38,145 nt of DNA from Clostridia bacterium (lineage in GTDB: Bacteria > Bacillota > Clostridia > Oscillospirales > Acutalibacteraceae). The stretch lies in contig JAFSDL010000014.1 in the NCBI GenBank assembly GCA_017436285.1, positions 1 to 38,145 of the forward strand. Direction: 5' to 3'. This document shows positions 22,669 through 31,315 of this stretch, piece after piece. The notes below the pieces were generated by a model that made no database searches, was not told where the DNA came from, and worked only from the letters and a program-made list of their open reading frames with translations. The translations under genes and the position numbers were made by a program. Each line of letters begins with the position of its first letter. Positions within the stretch are counted from its first letter, which is position 1.

Positions 22669-23982
22669 TTAAAGTTTTATAGCTTTGTAATAATCCATAC
22701 TGCGCTGAGCTACCTTAAGATAGCGTTCAGCCTTATCTTTAATTTTTTCATCCAAAGGGTCAATTATTCCGATTGCCGCACCCATTGGCTGAAAGCTTTT
22801 AACAGTTTCATCACTTATATATTTTGAAAGCGCACCCAGCATTGTTATTTTCGGAAGACTTATAGGCTCTTCACCGAAAATTCTTCTTGCGGCATTGTAG
22901 CCTGCGAGAATACCCGATGCGGCACTTTCCATATACCCTTCAACACCTGAAAGCTGCCCTGCAAAATATATACCAGGAGCTTTTTTCATACTGAAATCTT
23001 CATTCAGAAGTCCGGGTGAATTGAGGAATGTGTTTCTGTGCATAACCCCGTATCTTACAAACTCTGCATTTTTAAGAGCAGGGAACATTGAAAAAACTCT
23101 CTTCTGCTCAGGAAATTTCAAGTTGGTCTGAAAGCCCACAAGGTTATACATCGTTCCGTCTTTATTTTCTTTTCGGAGCTGAAGATTAGCCCAGGGTCTG
23201 TGGCCTGTTCTGGGATTAGTAAGTCCCACAGGCTTCAAGGGACCATAGCGCATTGCATCCTTACCTCTTGAAGCCAAAACCTCAATTGGCATACACCCCT
23301 CATAAACATCCTTCTTGTTATCAAAGGAATGAAGCTCGGCACCTTCGGCATTTATAAGAGCATCATAAAACTCTTCATATTCTTCTTTATTGAGAGGGCA
23401 ATTTATATAGTCATCCTCGCCACCTCTGTCATATCTTGACTGAGTAAAGGCATATTCCATATCAACACTATCTGCCGTAACTATGGGTGCTGCTGCATCA
23501 TAGAAGGAAAGAAATTCCTTACCGCAAAGCTTTGACACTTTTTCTGCTAAAGCATCACTCATCAGAGGGCCTGCGGCAATAATAACAATATCGCTTTCAG
23601 GTATTTCTGTTATTTCCTCTCTTACGAGAGTAATATTCGGGTCATTTTCTATACGCTCCGTAATAAGAGCGGAAAAAATATCTCTGTCAACAGCAAGAGC
23701 ACCACCTGCAGGAACCTTAGCCACAACTGCCGCATCAAGGCACACAGAACCGAAAAGGCGCATTTCCGCCTTTAAAAGTCCTGCTGCCGAGCCTAAACGA
23801 GTAGCCTTAAGGGAGTTTGAGCAAACAAGCTCCCCTAATTTTTCACTTTTATGGGCAGGAGAAAATCTTCGGGGCTTCATTTCATAAAGAGTTACCTTGA
23901 TACCTCTTTTACTTAACTGATTTGCCGCCTCAACTCCTGCAAGACCTCCGCCGATAACAACCGCTTTTTTATCAGTCATCAT
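22669..23982 (-). CDS. trmFO: FAD/folate-dependent tRNA m5U54 methyltransferase TrmFO
   Basis: TrmFO methylates uridine 54 of the tRNA T-loop, using 5,10-methylenetetrahydrofolate and FADH2. The FAD-binding motif VIGGGLAGVEAANQL lies at the start, and LGELVCSNSLKATRL and DDYINCPLNKEEYEEFYDAL carry the two conserved cysteines. PVGLTNPRTGHRPWANLQLRKEN, YNLVGFQTNLKFPEQKRV and AASGILAGYNAAR are family blocks. The longer frame to 24036 lies within topA, so I start at ATG 23982 (437 residues); ATG 23979 is equally possible. The gene overlaps the topA stop by about 11 bases, and coupling replaces a clear ribosome site. Confidence 0.95.
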   Translation of the reverse strand: MMTDKKAVVIGGGLAGVEAANQLSKRGIKVTLYEMKPRRFSPAHKSEKLGELVCSNSLKATRLGSAAGLLKAEMRLFGSVCLDAAVVAKVPAGGALAVDRDIFSALITERIENDPNITLVREEITEIPESDIVIIAAGPLMSDALAEKVSKLCGKEFLSFYDAAAPIVTADSVDMEYAFTQSRYDRGGEDDYINCPLNKEEYEEFYDALINAEGAELHSFDNKKDVYEGCMPIEVLASRGKDAMRYGPLKPVGLTNPRTGHRPWANLQLRKENKDGTMYNLVGFQTNLKFPEQKRVFSMFPALKNAEFVRYGVMHRNTFLNSPGLLNEDFSMKKAPGIYFAGQLSGVEGYMESAASGILAGYNAARRIFGEEPISLPKITMLGALSKYISDETVKSFQPMGAAIGIIDPLDEKIKDKAERYLKVAQRSMDYYKAIKL

Positions 23983-26092
23983 TTTCATTCTGTGTTTTCT
24001 TTGCATTTTTGCGAGTAGCCTTGCATGTGTAATCACAAGCCTCGTTTGAGCAGGTAATCATACCACCCTTACCCTTGAAGAGTGATTTGCCACATTTGGG
24101 GCAATTCTCACCTGTGGGCTTATCCCATGTCATAAAGTTACACTGTGGGTAGTTACTGCAACCATAGAACTGATAGCCTCTCTTTGACTTTTTACCGATA
24201 ACATTACCACCACAAATGGGACAAACAGCACTTGTTTCCTCAATAAGCGGCTTTGTTGTTTTACATTCGGGATAACCGGGGCAAGCGAGGAATTTTCCGT
24301 ATCTGCCAACCTTAATTACCATATTTCTACCGCATTTGTCGCATTTAACATCTGTGATATCTTCCTGAAGCTGAATCTTCTGACCCTGCATTTCAGTTTT
24401 TGCTTTAGAGAGGGTGTTCTCTAAATCGTCATAAAATTCGTGAAGCATTGCAACATAGTTTGTTTTGCCTTCATCAATTTCATCAAGCTTTGTTTCCATT
24501 GATGCGGTGAATTTAGTATTAACGATTTTCTGGAATTTTTCTTTAAGAAGATTTGTAGTTGCAACACCAAGCTCTGTCGCTTTAAGAAGCTTACCGTCAC
24601 GCTTTACATACTCTCTCTTGATAATTGTTGTAACAATTGAGGCATAAGTACTGGGACGACCAACGCCTGTTTCTTCAAGAGTTTTAATAAGAGAAGCTTC
24701 TGTATAGAATGAGGGTGGCTGAGTAAAGTGCTGATTGCCCTTAACCTCTTTAAGCTTAAGAACATCACCCGCTTTTACCTCGGGAATATTTGTATCACTG
24801 TCCTCATCGGCAGTAACATCCTCGTAAAGCTTTGTAAAGCCGTCAAATTTAATTGAATAACCACTTGCAGAGAATACGCAATAGCCTGCAACACCTTCTT
24901 TTTCAGCAGTGATTTCAATTTTTACAGTATCCTGAACACAAGGAGCCATAAGAGATGCCACATATCTGCACCAGATAAGGTTATAAAGCTTATACTGGTC
25001 ATTAGAAAGACTCCCCCTTGCCATAGCAGGTGTAATTGCAACATTAGCAGGTCTTATAGCCTCGTGACCATCCTGAGCGCCTGCTCTTGTTTTAAAGTAA
25101 CGGGGCTTTTCAGGAAGATATTTTTCACCATACTCGCTTGTAATAAAGGCATTTGCTGCTGCTCTTGCTTCTTCGGAAATACGAAGAGAGTCAGTTCTCA
25201 TATAGGTGATAAGACCTGTCATACCATAACCTGCCACATCAACACCTTCATAAAGCTCCTGAGCAATTTTCATTGTTTTCTGAGCCTGAAAATTAAGCTT
25301 TCTTGATGCTTCCTGCTGCATTGAAGATGTAATAAACGGAGGTGCGGGCTGTTTCTTTCTTGTGCCTTTTTTAACACTTGATGCTGTATAAGCCGCATCC
25401 TCAAGGCGAGAAAGGTAATAATCTGCCTGCTCTTTATTTTCGATTTTCACTTTGCCATTCTCGTCTGAAGTAAGAGATGCGCTCAATGTTTTTCTGTTTG
25501 AAAGGAATTTCGCATCTATTGACCAATATTCTTCAGGATTGAATTTTTCAATTTCTTCCTGACGGTCAACAATAAGACGAACTGCCACACTCTGCACACG
25601 ACCTGCTGAAAGACCTCTTCTGATTTTCTGAGAGATGAATGGACTGAGCCTGTAACCAACAAGTCTGTCAAGAATACGACGAGCCTGCTGAGCATCAACA
25701 AGACCCATATCAACAACCTCAGGATTGCTGATACCACGCTTCACACTTGTTTCATTGATTTCGTTGAATTTAACTCTGTTTTTGTCATTAAGGTCAAGAC
25801 CTAAAACAGTTGCAAGATGCCAGGAAATTGCCTCTCCTTCACGGTCCGGGTCAGTTGCGAGATACACCTTGTCACAGCCCTGTACCTTATCCTTAAGGTC
25901 CTTGACAAGCTTCTCCTTACCCTTGATAATTGCATATTTAGGACTAAAGTCGTTTTTAACATCAACGTTAAGCTTTGCGGCAGGTAAATCTCTGATGTGA
26001 CCCATTGAAGCCACAACATCAAAATCATTGCCGAGATATTTTTTGATGGTCTTTGCTTTCGCAGGAGACTCAACAATAACAAGTTTGGACAT
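23972..26092 (-). CDS. topA: DNA topoisomerase I (type IA)
   Basis: This enzyme relaxes negative supercoils through a transient 5'-phosphotyrosine. The 706-residue protein shows the Toprim parts LVIVESPAKAKTIKKYLG and TDPDREGEAISWHLA, the active-site region GLITYMRTDSLRIS with the catalytic Tyr, and GVGRPSTYASIV. Three C-terminal Cys4 zinc fingers follow (CDKCGRNM..CPGYPEC, CPICGGNV..CSNYPQC, CPKCGKSL..CSNEAC). The start is ATG 26092: AAAGGA lies eight bases ahead of it, whereas ATG 26101 is directly on top of the ribosome site. It precedes trmFO, as in many Firmicutes. Confidence 0.97.
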   Translation of the reverse strand: MSKLVIVESPAKAKTIKKYLGNDFDVVASMGHIRDLPAAKLNVDVKNDFSPKYAIIKGKEKLVKDLKDKVQGCDKVYLATDPDREGEAISWHLATVLGLDLNDKNRVKFNEINETSVKRGISNPEVVDMGLVDAQQARRILDRLVGYRLSPFISQKIRRGLSAGRVQSVAVRLIVDRQEEIEKFNPEEYWSIDAKFLSNRKTLSASLTSDENGKVKIENKEQADYYLSRLEDAAYTASSVKKGTRKKQPAPPFITSSMQQEASRKLNFQAQKTMKIAQELYEGVDVAGYGMTGLITYMRTDSLRISEEARAAANAFITSEYGEKYLPEKPRYFKTRAGAQDGHEAIRPANVAITPAMARGSLSNDQYKLYNLIWCRYVASLMAPCVQDTVKIEITAEKEGVAGYCVFSASGYSIKFDGFTKLYEDVTADEDSDTNIPEVKAGDVLKLKEVKGNQHFTQPPSFYTEASLIKTLEETGVGRPSTYASIVTTIIKREYVKRDGKLLKATELGVATTNLLKEKFQKIVNTKFTASMETKLDEIDEGKTNYVAMLHEFYDDLENTLSKAKTEMQGQKIQLQEDITDVKCDKCGRNMVIKVGRYGKFLACPGYPECKTTKPLIEETSAVCPICGGNVIGKKSKRGYQFYGCSNYPQCNFMTWDKPTGENCPKCGKSLFKGKGGMITCSNEACDYTCKATRKNAKKTQNENDD

Positions 26093-26129
26093 TGGTTTCA
26101 TCCTTTCATTTTCTCATATATCTGTTTGT

Positions 26130-27353
26130 TTAAATTATTTTATATTTCTTACCGTTTTCCAACTCCACAAAGCCATATAGCTCAAGCTCAGTAAGAGTTG
26201 ACAGTACAATATTCATTTTTAAATCTGTTGCCCTTACAATATCATCAATATGAACACCCTGCTCATTCAATGCAGAATAAACGATTTTTGCTTCATTACT
26301 GATATCATCGGGAAGAGCTTTTTTTGAAATCGGTTTAACAGGTGCTTCATCCGACTTTATTTTGCTGTCAGGCTTTTTTACTTCAACTGATTGGGAATTC
26401 TGCTTTTTCCTTCTGTAATCCACATAAGGAACTGAAGCAATAGTAGTTTTTGCATTTGACAAGTCTATCAAATCGCCATAAAGGTATTCGTATTCACTTA
26501 ACACATCTTCCGCATTAAAAACAGGCTTTGCACCATTCTTTATAAGATAATTTGCTCCGTCAAAGGAGGAACGGACAATATCACCGGGAACCGCAAAAAC
26601 ATCCTTACCTTGCTCAAGAGCATAATTTGCGGTAATAAGAGAGCCACTCTTCACGCCTGCTTCAACAACCACAACACCTAAGGACACGCCCGAAATCAGA
26701 CGATTTCTTATAGGGAATGTAGTTCTGCTTGCAGGGGTAAATGGTGAATATTCCGACACTACCGCACCATATCTGGTTATAGCTCTTCTTAAAGAAGCAT
26801 TTTCTGCAAGATAATTCACAGAAAGGCCGCAGCCTAAAAAAGCGAGGGTTCTGCCTTTAGCAAGCATTGCGCCTGCATGGGCTTCACTATCTATACCCAA
26901 AGCACCGCCACTTACAATTGTTGCTCCTGAAAGAGCCAACAAAAATGAAAGCTTCTGAGCAGTTTCAATTCCGTAATTGCTTGCATTCCTTGTGCCAACC
27001 ATACCGATACTGACTACATCATTTAAAACAGAGCAATCACCCATTCCGTAAAGCACAAGAGGCATATCAGCAAGATTTTTCAATCTGTTGGGAAAAAGGT
27101 TGTCATCAGGAGTTATTATTCTATAGCCCTTCTGACGACATTCATTTATTATTTCAGTAGTTTTTTCAAAGCTTGAGCTTTTGAGGGCTTCAATTTTCTT
27201 TTGAGTTAAAAGTCCTGATAAGCGCCATTCATATTCCCCTGCTTTATACATTTCCTCGGGAGTTCTGAAATATGCAAGAAGCTCATCGGTACGCGCTCCC
27301 GCGCCCAATGCGTTCTGTAACCATATCCAATATTCAACAGGACAAAAACTCAT
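26130..27353 (-). CDS. dprA: DNA-protecting/processing protein DprA
   Basis: DprA binds incoming single-stranded DNA and loads RecA during natural transformation. The 407-residue product has an N-terminal helical domain, the Rossmann-like core with VGTRNASNYGIETAQKLSFLLA, SGGALGIDSEAHAGAM and KSGSLITANYALEQGKDVFAVPGDI, and a C-terminal winged-helix-like part (EAKIVYSALNEQGVHIDDIVRATDL). The start overlaps the preceding methyltransferase gene by four bases (ATGA). Presence of the gene does not prove competence, because no other com genes are in the window. Confidence 0.95.
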   Translation of the reverse strand: MSFCPVEYWIWLQNALGAGARTDELLAYFRTPEEMYKAGEYEWRLSGLLTQKKIEALKSSSFEKTTEIINECRQKGYRIITPDDNLFPNRLKNLADMPLVLYGMGDCSVLNDVVSIGMVGTRNASNYGIETAQKLSFLLALSGATIVSGGALGIDSEAHAGAMLAKGRTLAFLGCGLSVNYLAENASLRRAITRYGAVVSEYSPFTPASRTTFPIRNRLISGVSLGVVVVEAGVKSGSLITANYALEQGKDVFAVPGDIVRSSFDGANYLIKNGAKPVFNAEDVLSEYEYLYGDLIDLSNAKTTIASVPYVDYRRKKQNSQSVEVKKPDSKIKSDEAPVKPISKKALPDDISNEAKIVYSALNEQGVHIDDIVRATDLKMNIVLSTLTELELYGFVELENGKKYKII

Positions 27354-28135
27354 CTCATCATTTCCCAGATAATTATTGAAGCAGCTGCTGCGGCATTAAG
27401 AGATTCTGCTCTACCCTTCATTGGTATTGTTACAAGCTTTGTTGCAACAGAGCAGGTTTCCTCGGTAATTCCGTTACCCTCATTACCGATTATGGCAACA
27501 ACACCGCCATTCATATTAACCTCTGTAATTTTCTCCGCATCAGAATCAGGAACACCTGCAAGCACAGACATACCGTTTTCTGCAAGCGCCTTTAAGGCTT
27601 CGGGCAAGCTCTCCACTTCAACAACATTAAGCCTGAACAGAGAGCCCATAGCTGCTCTTTGGGATTTGGGGTTATAAATATCACAACCACCGCTTACTAT
27701 AACGCCATCAAGCCCTACCGCTTCGGCAGTCCTTACAACTGCGCCGAAATTGGCAGGATTTGAAACACCTTCCAAGGCAATATATTTCCCATTGTATTTT
27801 ATTTTACCTATATTTATATTTTTGTCAAGCATTTTGCACAGGCAAAAAACGCCCTGATTCCCTTTTGTATCAGCAAGCTTTTCTGCCACCTCTTCAGACA
27901 CAACAAAGCAACGCTCAGCTTTTTCTTCAACCAAACGCGCATAGTCTGAATATTTATTCAAAGCCTTCTCCGTAACATACAATTCTGCTATGGGAACACC
28001 GCTTGAGGCGGCATCATAACAAAGCCTTGCACCCTCTGCAAAAAACAGATTTTCCTGCTTTCTGAAGGAGGCATTTTCTCTTATTTTTACCGCATATTTT
28101 ATGCGGTCATTTGCTTTACTTGTAATTTTTTCCAT
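27350..28135 (-). CDS. TrmH/SpoU-family RNA 2'-O-methyltransferase
   Basis: This SPOUT-fold enzyme should methylate a ribose 2'-hydroxyl in rRNA or tRNA. A substrate-binding N-terminus (KYAVKIRENASFRKQENLFFAEGARLCYDA) precedes the knot domain with its three motifs: NPANFGAVVRTAEAVGLDGVIV, VAIIGNEGNGI, and IPMKGRAESLNAAAAASIIIWEM. The exact target (RlmB-like or other) is not clear. The open frame extends to 28333, but that part overlaps rplT; I start at ATG 28135 (261 residues), and ATG 28150 is an alternative. Neither has a good ribosome site. Gene order and the missing promoter suggest read-through from rplT. Confidence 0.87.
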   Translation of the reverse strand: MEKITSKANDRIKYAVKIRENASFRKQENLFFAEGARLCYDAASSGVPIAELYVTEKALNKYSDYARLVEEKAERCFVVSEEVAEKLADTKGNQGVFCLCKMLDKNINIGKIKYNGKYIALEGVSNPANFGAVVRTAEAVGLDGVIVSGGCDIYNPKSQRAAMGSLFRLNVVEVESLPEALKALAENGMSVLAGVPDSDAEKITEVNMNGGVVAIIGNEGNGITEETCSVATKLVTIPMKGRAESLNAAAAASIIIWEMMR

Positions 28136-28154
28136 AGTTTTATAAAACATCTTA

Positions 28155-28180
28155 CGCCCGACCAAAATCTTGGCCGGGCG
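28155..28180 (-). terminator. Hairpin after rplT
   Basis: On the minus strand CGCCCGGCCAA (28180-28170) pairs with TTGGTCGGGCG (28165-28155) around a 4-base loop; there is one wobble in 11 pairs. It lies 14 bases past the rplT stop. The following bases are only moderately T-rich, so it may reduce rather than block expression of the methyltransferase gene behind it. Confidence 0.7.
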
Positions 28181-28193
28181 CAATTCTCGATTA

Positions 28194-28547
28194 TTAAAGA
28201 GCTGCTTTTGCTTTTTCAACGAGTGCTGCAAAACCTTCGGGGTCTGCAATAGCAATCTCTGAAAGCATTTTTCTGTTAAGCTCAATGCCTGCTTTTTTAA
28301 GACCGTTGATGAATGTTGAGTAGTTGATACCATTCATTTTGCAAGCAGCAGAGATTCTTGTAATCCAAAGACGACGGAAATCTCTCTTTTTCTGCTTACG
28401 ACCGATATAAGCATAGTTACCGCTTTTCATAACAGCCTGTTTAGCTGTTTTGAAGAGCTTGCTCTTTGAGCCATAATAACCCTTAGCGAGTTTAAGAACT
28501 TTATTTCTTCTTTTGCGAGTCATCATCGCACCTTTAATACGTGCCAT
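28194..28547 (-). CDS. rplT: 50S ribosomal protein L20
   Basis: The 117-residue protein matches L20, an early assembly protein of the 50S subunit. It begins with [32 protein letters not shown] and contains [21 protein letters not shown] and [12 protein letters not shown]-type ending residues. In Firmicutes and proteobacteria L20 represses its own operon by binding the leader. It is third in infC-rpmI-rplT, the standard order. Confidence 0.98.
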   Translation of the reverse strand: MARIKGAMMTRKRRNKVLKLAKGYYGSKSKLFKTAKQAVMKSGNYAYIGRKQKKRDFRRLWITRISAACKMNGINYSTFINGLKKAGIELNRKMLSEIAIADPEGFAALVEKAKAAL

Positions 28548-28576
28548 TATAAGTTACCTCCTGTACCGTTTTCTTC

Positions 28577-28774
28577 TTATTTATAAGGAATAAGACGTTT
28601 AATCTGCTTCTGATTTGTAACGTCTGCAACATTAGTCTTACGAAGACCTCTTTTACGCTTTGTTGTTTTCTTGGTAAGGATGTGAGACTTATTTGCGTGT
28701 CCGCGAATTGGCTTACCGTTTTTAGACATTTTGAAACGCTTTTTAGCGCCTGAGTGAGTTTTAATTTTAGGCAT
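28577..28774 (-). CDS. rpmI: 50S ribosomal protein L35
   Basis: This small basic ribosomal protein has 65 residues. It begins [21 protein letters not shown] and contains [22 protein letters not shown], which are diagnostic of L35. An AAGGAGG site precedes the ATG. It lies between infC and rplT with short gaps. Confidence 0.98.
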   Translation of the reverse strand: MPKIKTHSGAKKRFKMSKNGKPIRGHANKSHILTKKTTKRKRGLRKTNVADVTNQKQIKRLIPYK

Positions 28775-28794
28775 AATAATATCCTCCTTAAATT

Positions 28795-29310
28795 TTACTT
28801 AGATGCTTTGGGAACAAGGAACATAAGCATTTGACGACCTTCAAGCTTAGCAGGCTTTTCAACTGAACCGGTTTCGGAACAAGCCTCTGCAAAACGCTGC
28901 ATAATTGTAGTGCCGTATTCGGTGTGTGCCATTTCCCTGCCTCTGAAACGAATTGACACCTTAACCTTATCGCCATCCTTTAAGAAACGGAGAGCGTGGT
29001 TAACCTTTGTGTTAAAGTCACCTGTGTCGATATTCAAAGATAAACGAACCTCTTTGATATCCATAACCTTTTGTTTTTTCTTTGCTTCCTTTTCGCGCTT
29101 TGCCTGTTCGAATTTAAACTTACCATAGTCCATAATTTTGCAAACAGGGGGAACTGCGTTGGGAGCAATTTTAACAAGGTCAAGATTTGCTTTTTCTGCT
29201 AAAGCGATAGCTTCTTTTGCGGACATAACACCGATTTGCTCACCATCTGCAGAAATAACTCTGACTTCCTTATCTCTGATTTCTTCGTTGATTTGATTCT
29301 CCTTGCTGAT
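28795..29310 (-). CDS. infC: Translation initiation factor IF-3, probable ATC start
   Basis: IF-3 keeps the 30S subunit free and checks start codons. The product contains [24 protein letters not shown], the linker [21 protein letters not shown], and [20 protein letters not shown]. The longer ATG frame (to 29376) reads through the attenuator hairpin and the ribosome site, so it is unlikely. GGAGGTG is seven bases before an ATC codon at 29310, and no ATG, GTG or TTG lies suitably placed in frame. Starting there gives 171 residues, the usual IF-3 length. Rare start codons are known for infC in other bacteria, where IF-3 represses its own translation by rejecting them. Confidence 0.93.
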   Translation of the reverse strand: MSKENQINEEIRDKEVRVISADGEQIGVMSAKEAIALAEKANLDLVKIAPNAVPPVCKIMDYGKFKFEQAKREKEAKKKQKVMDIKEVRLSLNIDTGDFNTKVNHALRFLKDGDKVKVSIRFRGREMAHTEYGTTIMQRFAEACSETGSVEKPAKLEGRQMLMFLVPKASK

Positions 29311-29453
29311 ACCTAAGCACCTCCAAAAAATAATGAAAAGCTCGAACAGAATTTCCGTTCGAGCCTCAAAACGCACCTATGGCGTTAATCATTGAAACTA
29401 TTGACCAAACAATACTCTCGGTTGGTGAGAACGGAACAGTTCTGCTTTATTGC
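29311..29453 (-). ncRNA. Putative L20-type leader RNA of infC-rpmI-rplT
   Basis: The roughly 143-base leader from the promoter at 29488-29460 contains several helices. ACCAA..TTGGT lies around 29420-29400. AACGC/GCGTT with loop CATAGGT is at 29386-29370. A terminator-like stem GCTCGAAC/GTTCGAGC (29364-29340) is followed by a T-rich tail right before the infC ribosome site. Known Firmicutes L20 leaders end transcription when L20 binds. I assign it by position and architecture only. Confidence 0.6.
29340..29364 (-). terminator. Attenuator terminator before infC
   Basis: A perfect 8-bp stem, GCTCGAAC with GTTCGAGC, has a 9-base loop and is followed on the minus strand by TTTTCATTATTTTTT. It lies 30 bases upstream of the infC start, so premature termination can shut down the whole operon. 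Confidence 0.8.
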
Positions 29454-29459
29454 CTTGAT

Positions 29460-29488
29460 ATAATACCAACTTTATTATTATTTGTCAA
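29460..29488 (-). promoter_or_regulatory. Promoter of the infC-rpmI-rplT operon
   Basis: On the minus strand a perfect TTGACA (29488-29483) and TATTAT (29465-29460) are 17 bases apart. The start would be near 29453, giving the leader described above. Confidence 0.85.
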
Positions 29489-29509
29489 GCATTTTTTAAA
29501 TTTTTTTGC

Positions 29510-31303
29510 TTATTCCGCAACTTCTTCAACAACAGGTTCATTATCTACTGCTTCTTCGGTTGTTTCTTCAGTTGTTTCCTCGGTTGTTTCCTCTGTTTCC
29601 TCAACATATTCTCCGTAGTAATAAACAATAATTTTATCGCTTACGGAAAGATGCCTGTCATCAGGAATTTCAACCCAGGTATCTGTTTCGGAATCCTCAC
29701 AAACAACGCTGTAAACCTTCATAGAATCCTCTTGCTTATCTGCAATGCTTCCTGCAACTGTTTCAATTTTCTTAAAGCCTGCTTTTTTCAAATCAGAAAC
29801 TGCAGATTTAAGAGTTTCACCCACAACATTGGGAACCTCTTGACCGTTGCTGACTCTGAGAGTTATTGTTCTTTCTTCAAAAACAATTGTACCCTCTGTT
29901 ATATCCTGAGAAATAACAGAACCCTTTTCCTCATCACTGTCTACATATTCTGTTTTAAAAATGAGGAATCCCTTGTAGGCATCGTCATTTTTTATATCAT
30001 CATACATTTTGCCTCTGAAATTCGGCACAGTTATGCTTGATGCACCAATTTCACCCTCAGTCTCCTCTTCAGAAACAAATTCAGTTGTAGATTCTTCAGT
30101 GGTTGTTTCATCCTCTTTATCGGTTGAAAAGCCCTTTATTCCCCAAAGGGCAACAATAAGTATTCCAAGACAAAGAATAACACTTATAATAAAAACTGCA
30201 ATTGTGCTTTTCTTTATTTTCTGAGAATCGGGAGCATCTTCAATTTCGTCCTCAAGAGCAACCTCTTCCACAACAGCTTCTTCAACCTCATCCGACTGAG
30301 AGGCATACATAGAGGAATAAGCCTCGGATGCAGTTCCTGCCGCCGCAGGAGATGCAGAAAGCTCATCTCTTAATTCTTCTGCAGTAACGGTTCTGTCGTT
30401 AGGAAGAATCTGCAAGCCATTCACAAGGGCATTTATAACATAAGCCGGTAATTGCTCGGCAAATTTGCCGGGAATCATAAGCTTATCATTAGTAAGTCTT
30501 GAAGCTGCACTCATAGGAACGCTACCTATAAGAGTTCTGTAAAGAACTGCAGAGAAAGCATAAATATCGGTGCTTGTGCCCAAGCCCTCACTGAAGCCAT
30601 ATTGCTCAACTGCTGCATAACCATCAAACAACTCGCACTCCATTGAGCTTTTCTGACGGCGCACCTCTTCAATTGAATAGCCTGTAATGCGAAGCTTACC
30701 GTTTTTATCGAGAATAAGAGTTTCGGGGCAGATACCACCGTGAATAATACCTGCATAATGAAGCTGACCCAATGCGGAAAGCACAGGCATAAAGAGAACT
30801 CTTGCCTCATCCCAGGAAATATAGCCTGTTTCCTGCTCTAACAGGAATTCTCTTAAGGTTTTGCCTTCACCGAGATATTCACTGACTGCATATACAGTAC
30901 CTAAATCCTCCACAAGCCCGTAAACCTGAGTAAGCGCAGTAAAGCCCTTGATTTCGGTAAGAGTGGTCCAGAGCTTTACAAACTCCTCCTTAGCATCGAT
31001 AAACTCTGAAGCTTTACCGATATTAACAAGGCAGTAGTTACCCTCACCTCTTGAAAGGATTCCCTTTGGGAAAAGCTCTCTCAAGGTAACGGGAGCTTTC
31101 TCATCCATATCGAAGGCATAATAGGTAGCACCCTCGCTGTTTGAAGCAACAAGCTTACCCACAAGATACCTTCCCCCTACAACTGTTTTAAGCGGTAAAA
31201 AGGGCTCTTTCTGGGGTTCACTGTTTTCCTTGCGACAATAAGGGCAAAAGTCATTATCCCCTATTTTTCGCATACAGCGCAAACAAAGTTTTTCTTTTTC
31301 CAT
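29510..31303 (-). CDS. Zinc-ribbon pseudokinase with PASTA domains
   Basis: The 597-residue protein has, in order, an N-terminal zinc ribbon (Cys7, Cys10, Cys20, Cys23), a protein-kinase-like domain (about 43-315), an acidic linker, one membrane segment (367-389), two PASTA-like repeats outside (about 422-485 and 488-555) and a Thr/Glu-rich tail. The kinase domain lacks key residues: the catalytic HRDLKPxN reads HGGICPET (188-195), the DFG motif reads TGY (207-209), and the usual lysine of strand 3 is Arg75 in VTLREL. It is therefore most likely a pseudokinase. PASTA domains bind muropeptides or beta-lactams in PrkC/Stk1 kinases, so a role in cell-wall sensing is plausible. It sits 12 bases after the coiled-coil gene. 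Confidence 0.88.
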   Translation of the reverse strand: MEKEKLCLRCMRKIGDNDFCPYCRKENSEPQKEPFLPLKTVVGGRYLVGKLVASNSEGATYYAFDMDEKAPVTLRELFPKGILSRGEGNYCLVNIGKASEFIDAKEEFVKLWTTLTEIKGFTALTQVYGLVEDLGTVYAVSEYLGEGKTLREFLLEQETGYISWDEARVLFMPVLSALGQLHYAGIIHGGICPETLILDKNGKLRITGYSIEEVRRQKSSMECELFDGYAAVEQYGFSEGLGTSTDIYAFSAVLYRTLIGSVPMSAASRLTNDKLMIPGKFAEQLPAYVINALVNGLQILPNDRTVTAEELRDELSASPAAAGTASEAYSSMYASQSDEVEEAVVEEVALEDEIEDAPDSQKIKKSTIAVFIISVILCLGILIVALWGIKGFSTDKEDETTTEESTTEFVSEEETEGEIGASSITVPNFRGKMYDDIKNDDAYKGFLIFKTEYVDSDEEKGSVISQDITEGTIVFEERTITLRVSNGQEVPNVVGETLKSAVSDLKKAGFKKIETVAGSIADKQEDSMKVYSVVCEDSETDTWVEIPDDRHLSVSDKIIVYYYGEYVEETEETTEETTEETTEEAVDNEPVVEEVAE

Positions 31304-31315
31304 TAAAAACTCACC

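Noticed and set aside
28136-28333. Upstream extension of the TrmH-type gene
   Set aside because: It overlaps rplT and its hairpin, and the encoded residues do not look like the family.
29311-29376. ATG start for infC at 29376
   Set aside because: It would code through the attenuator stem and the Shine-Dalgarno and give 22 atypical residues ahead of the IF-3 start.
29530-29600. Repeated GTTGTTTCTTC-like DNA as a tandem-repeat element
   Set aside because: It encodes the Thr/Glu-rich tail of the PASTA protein, so it is low-complexity coding sequence.
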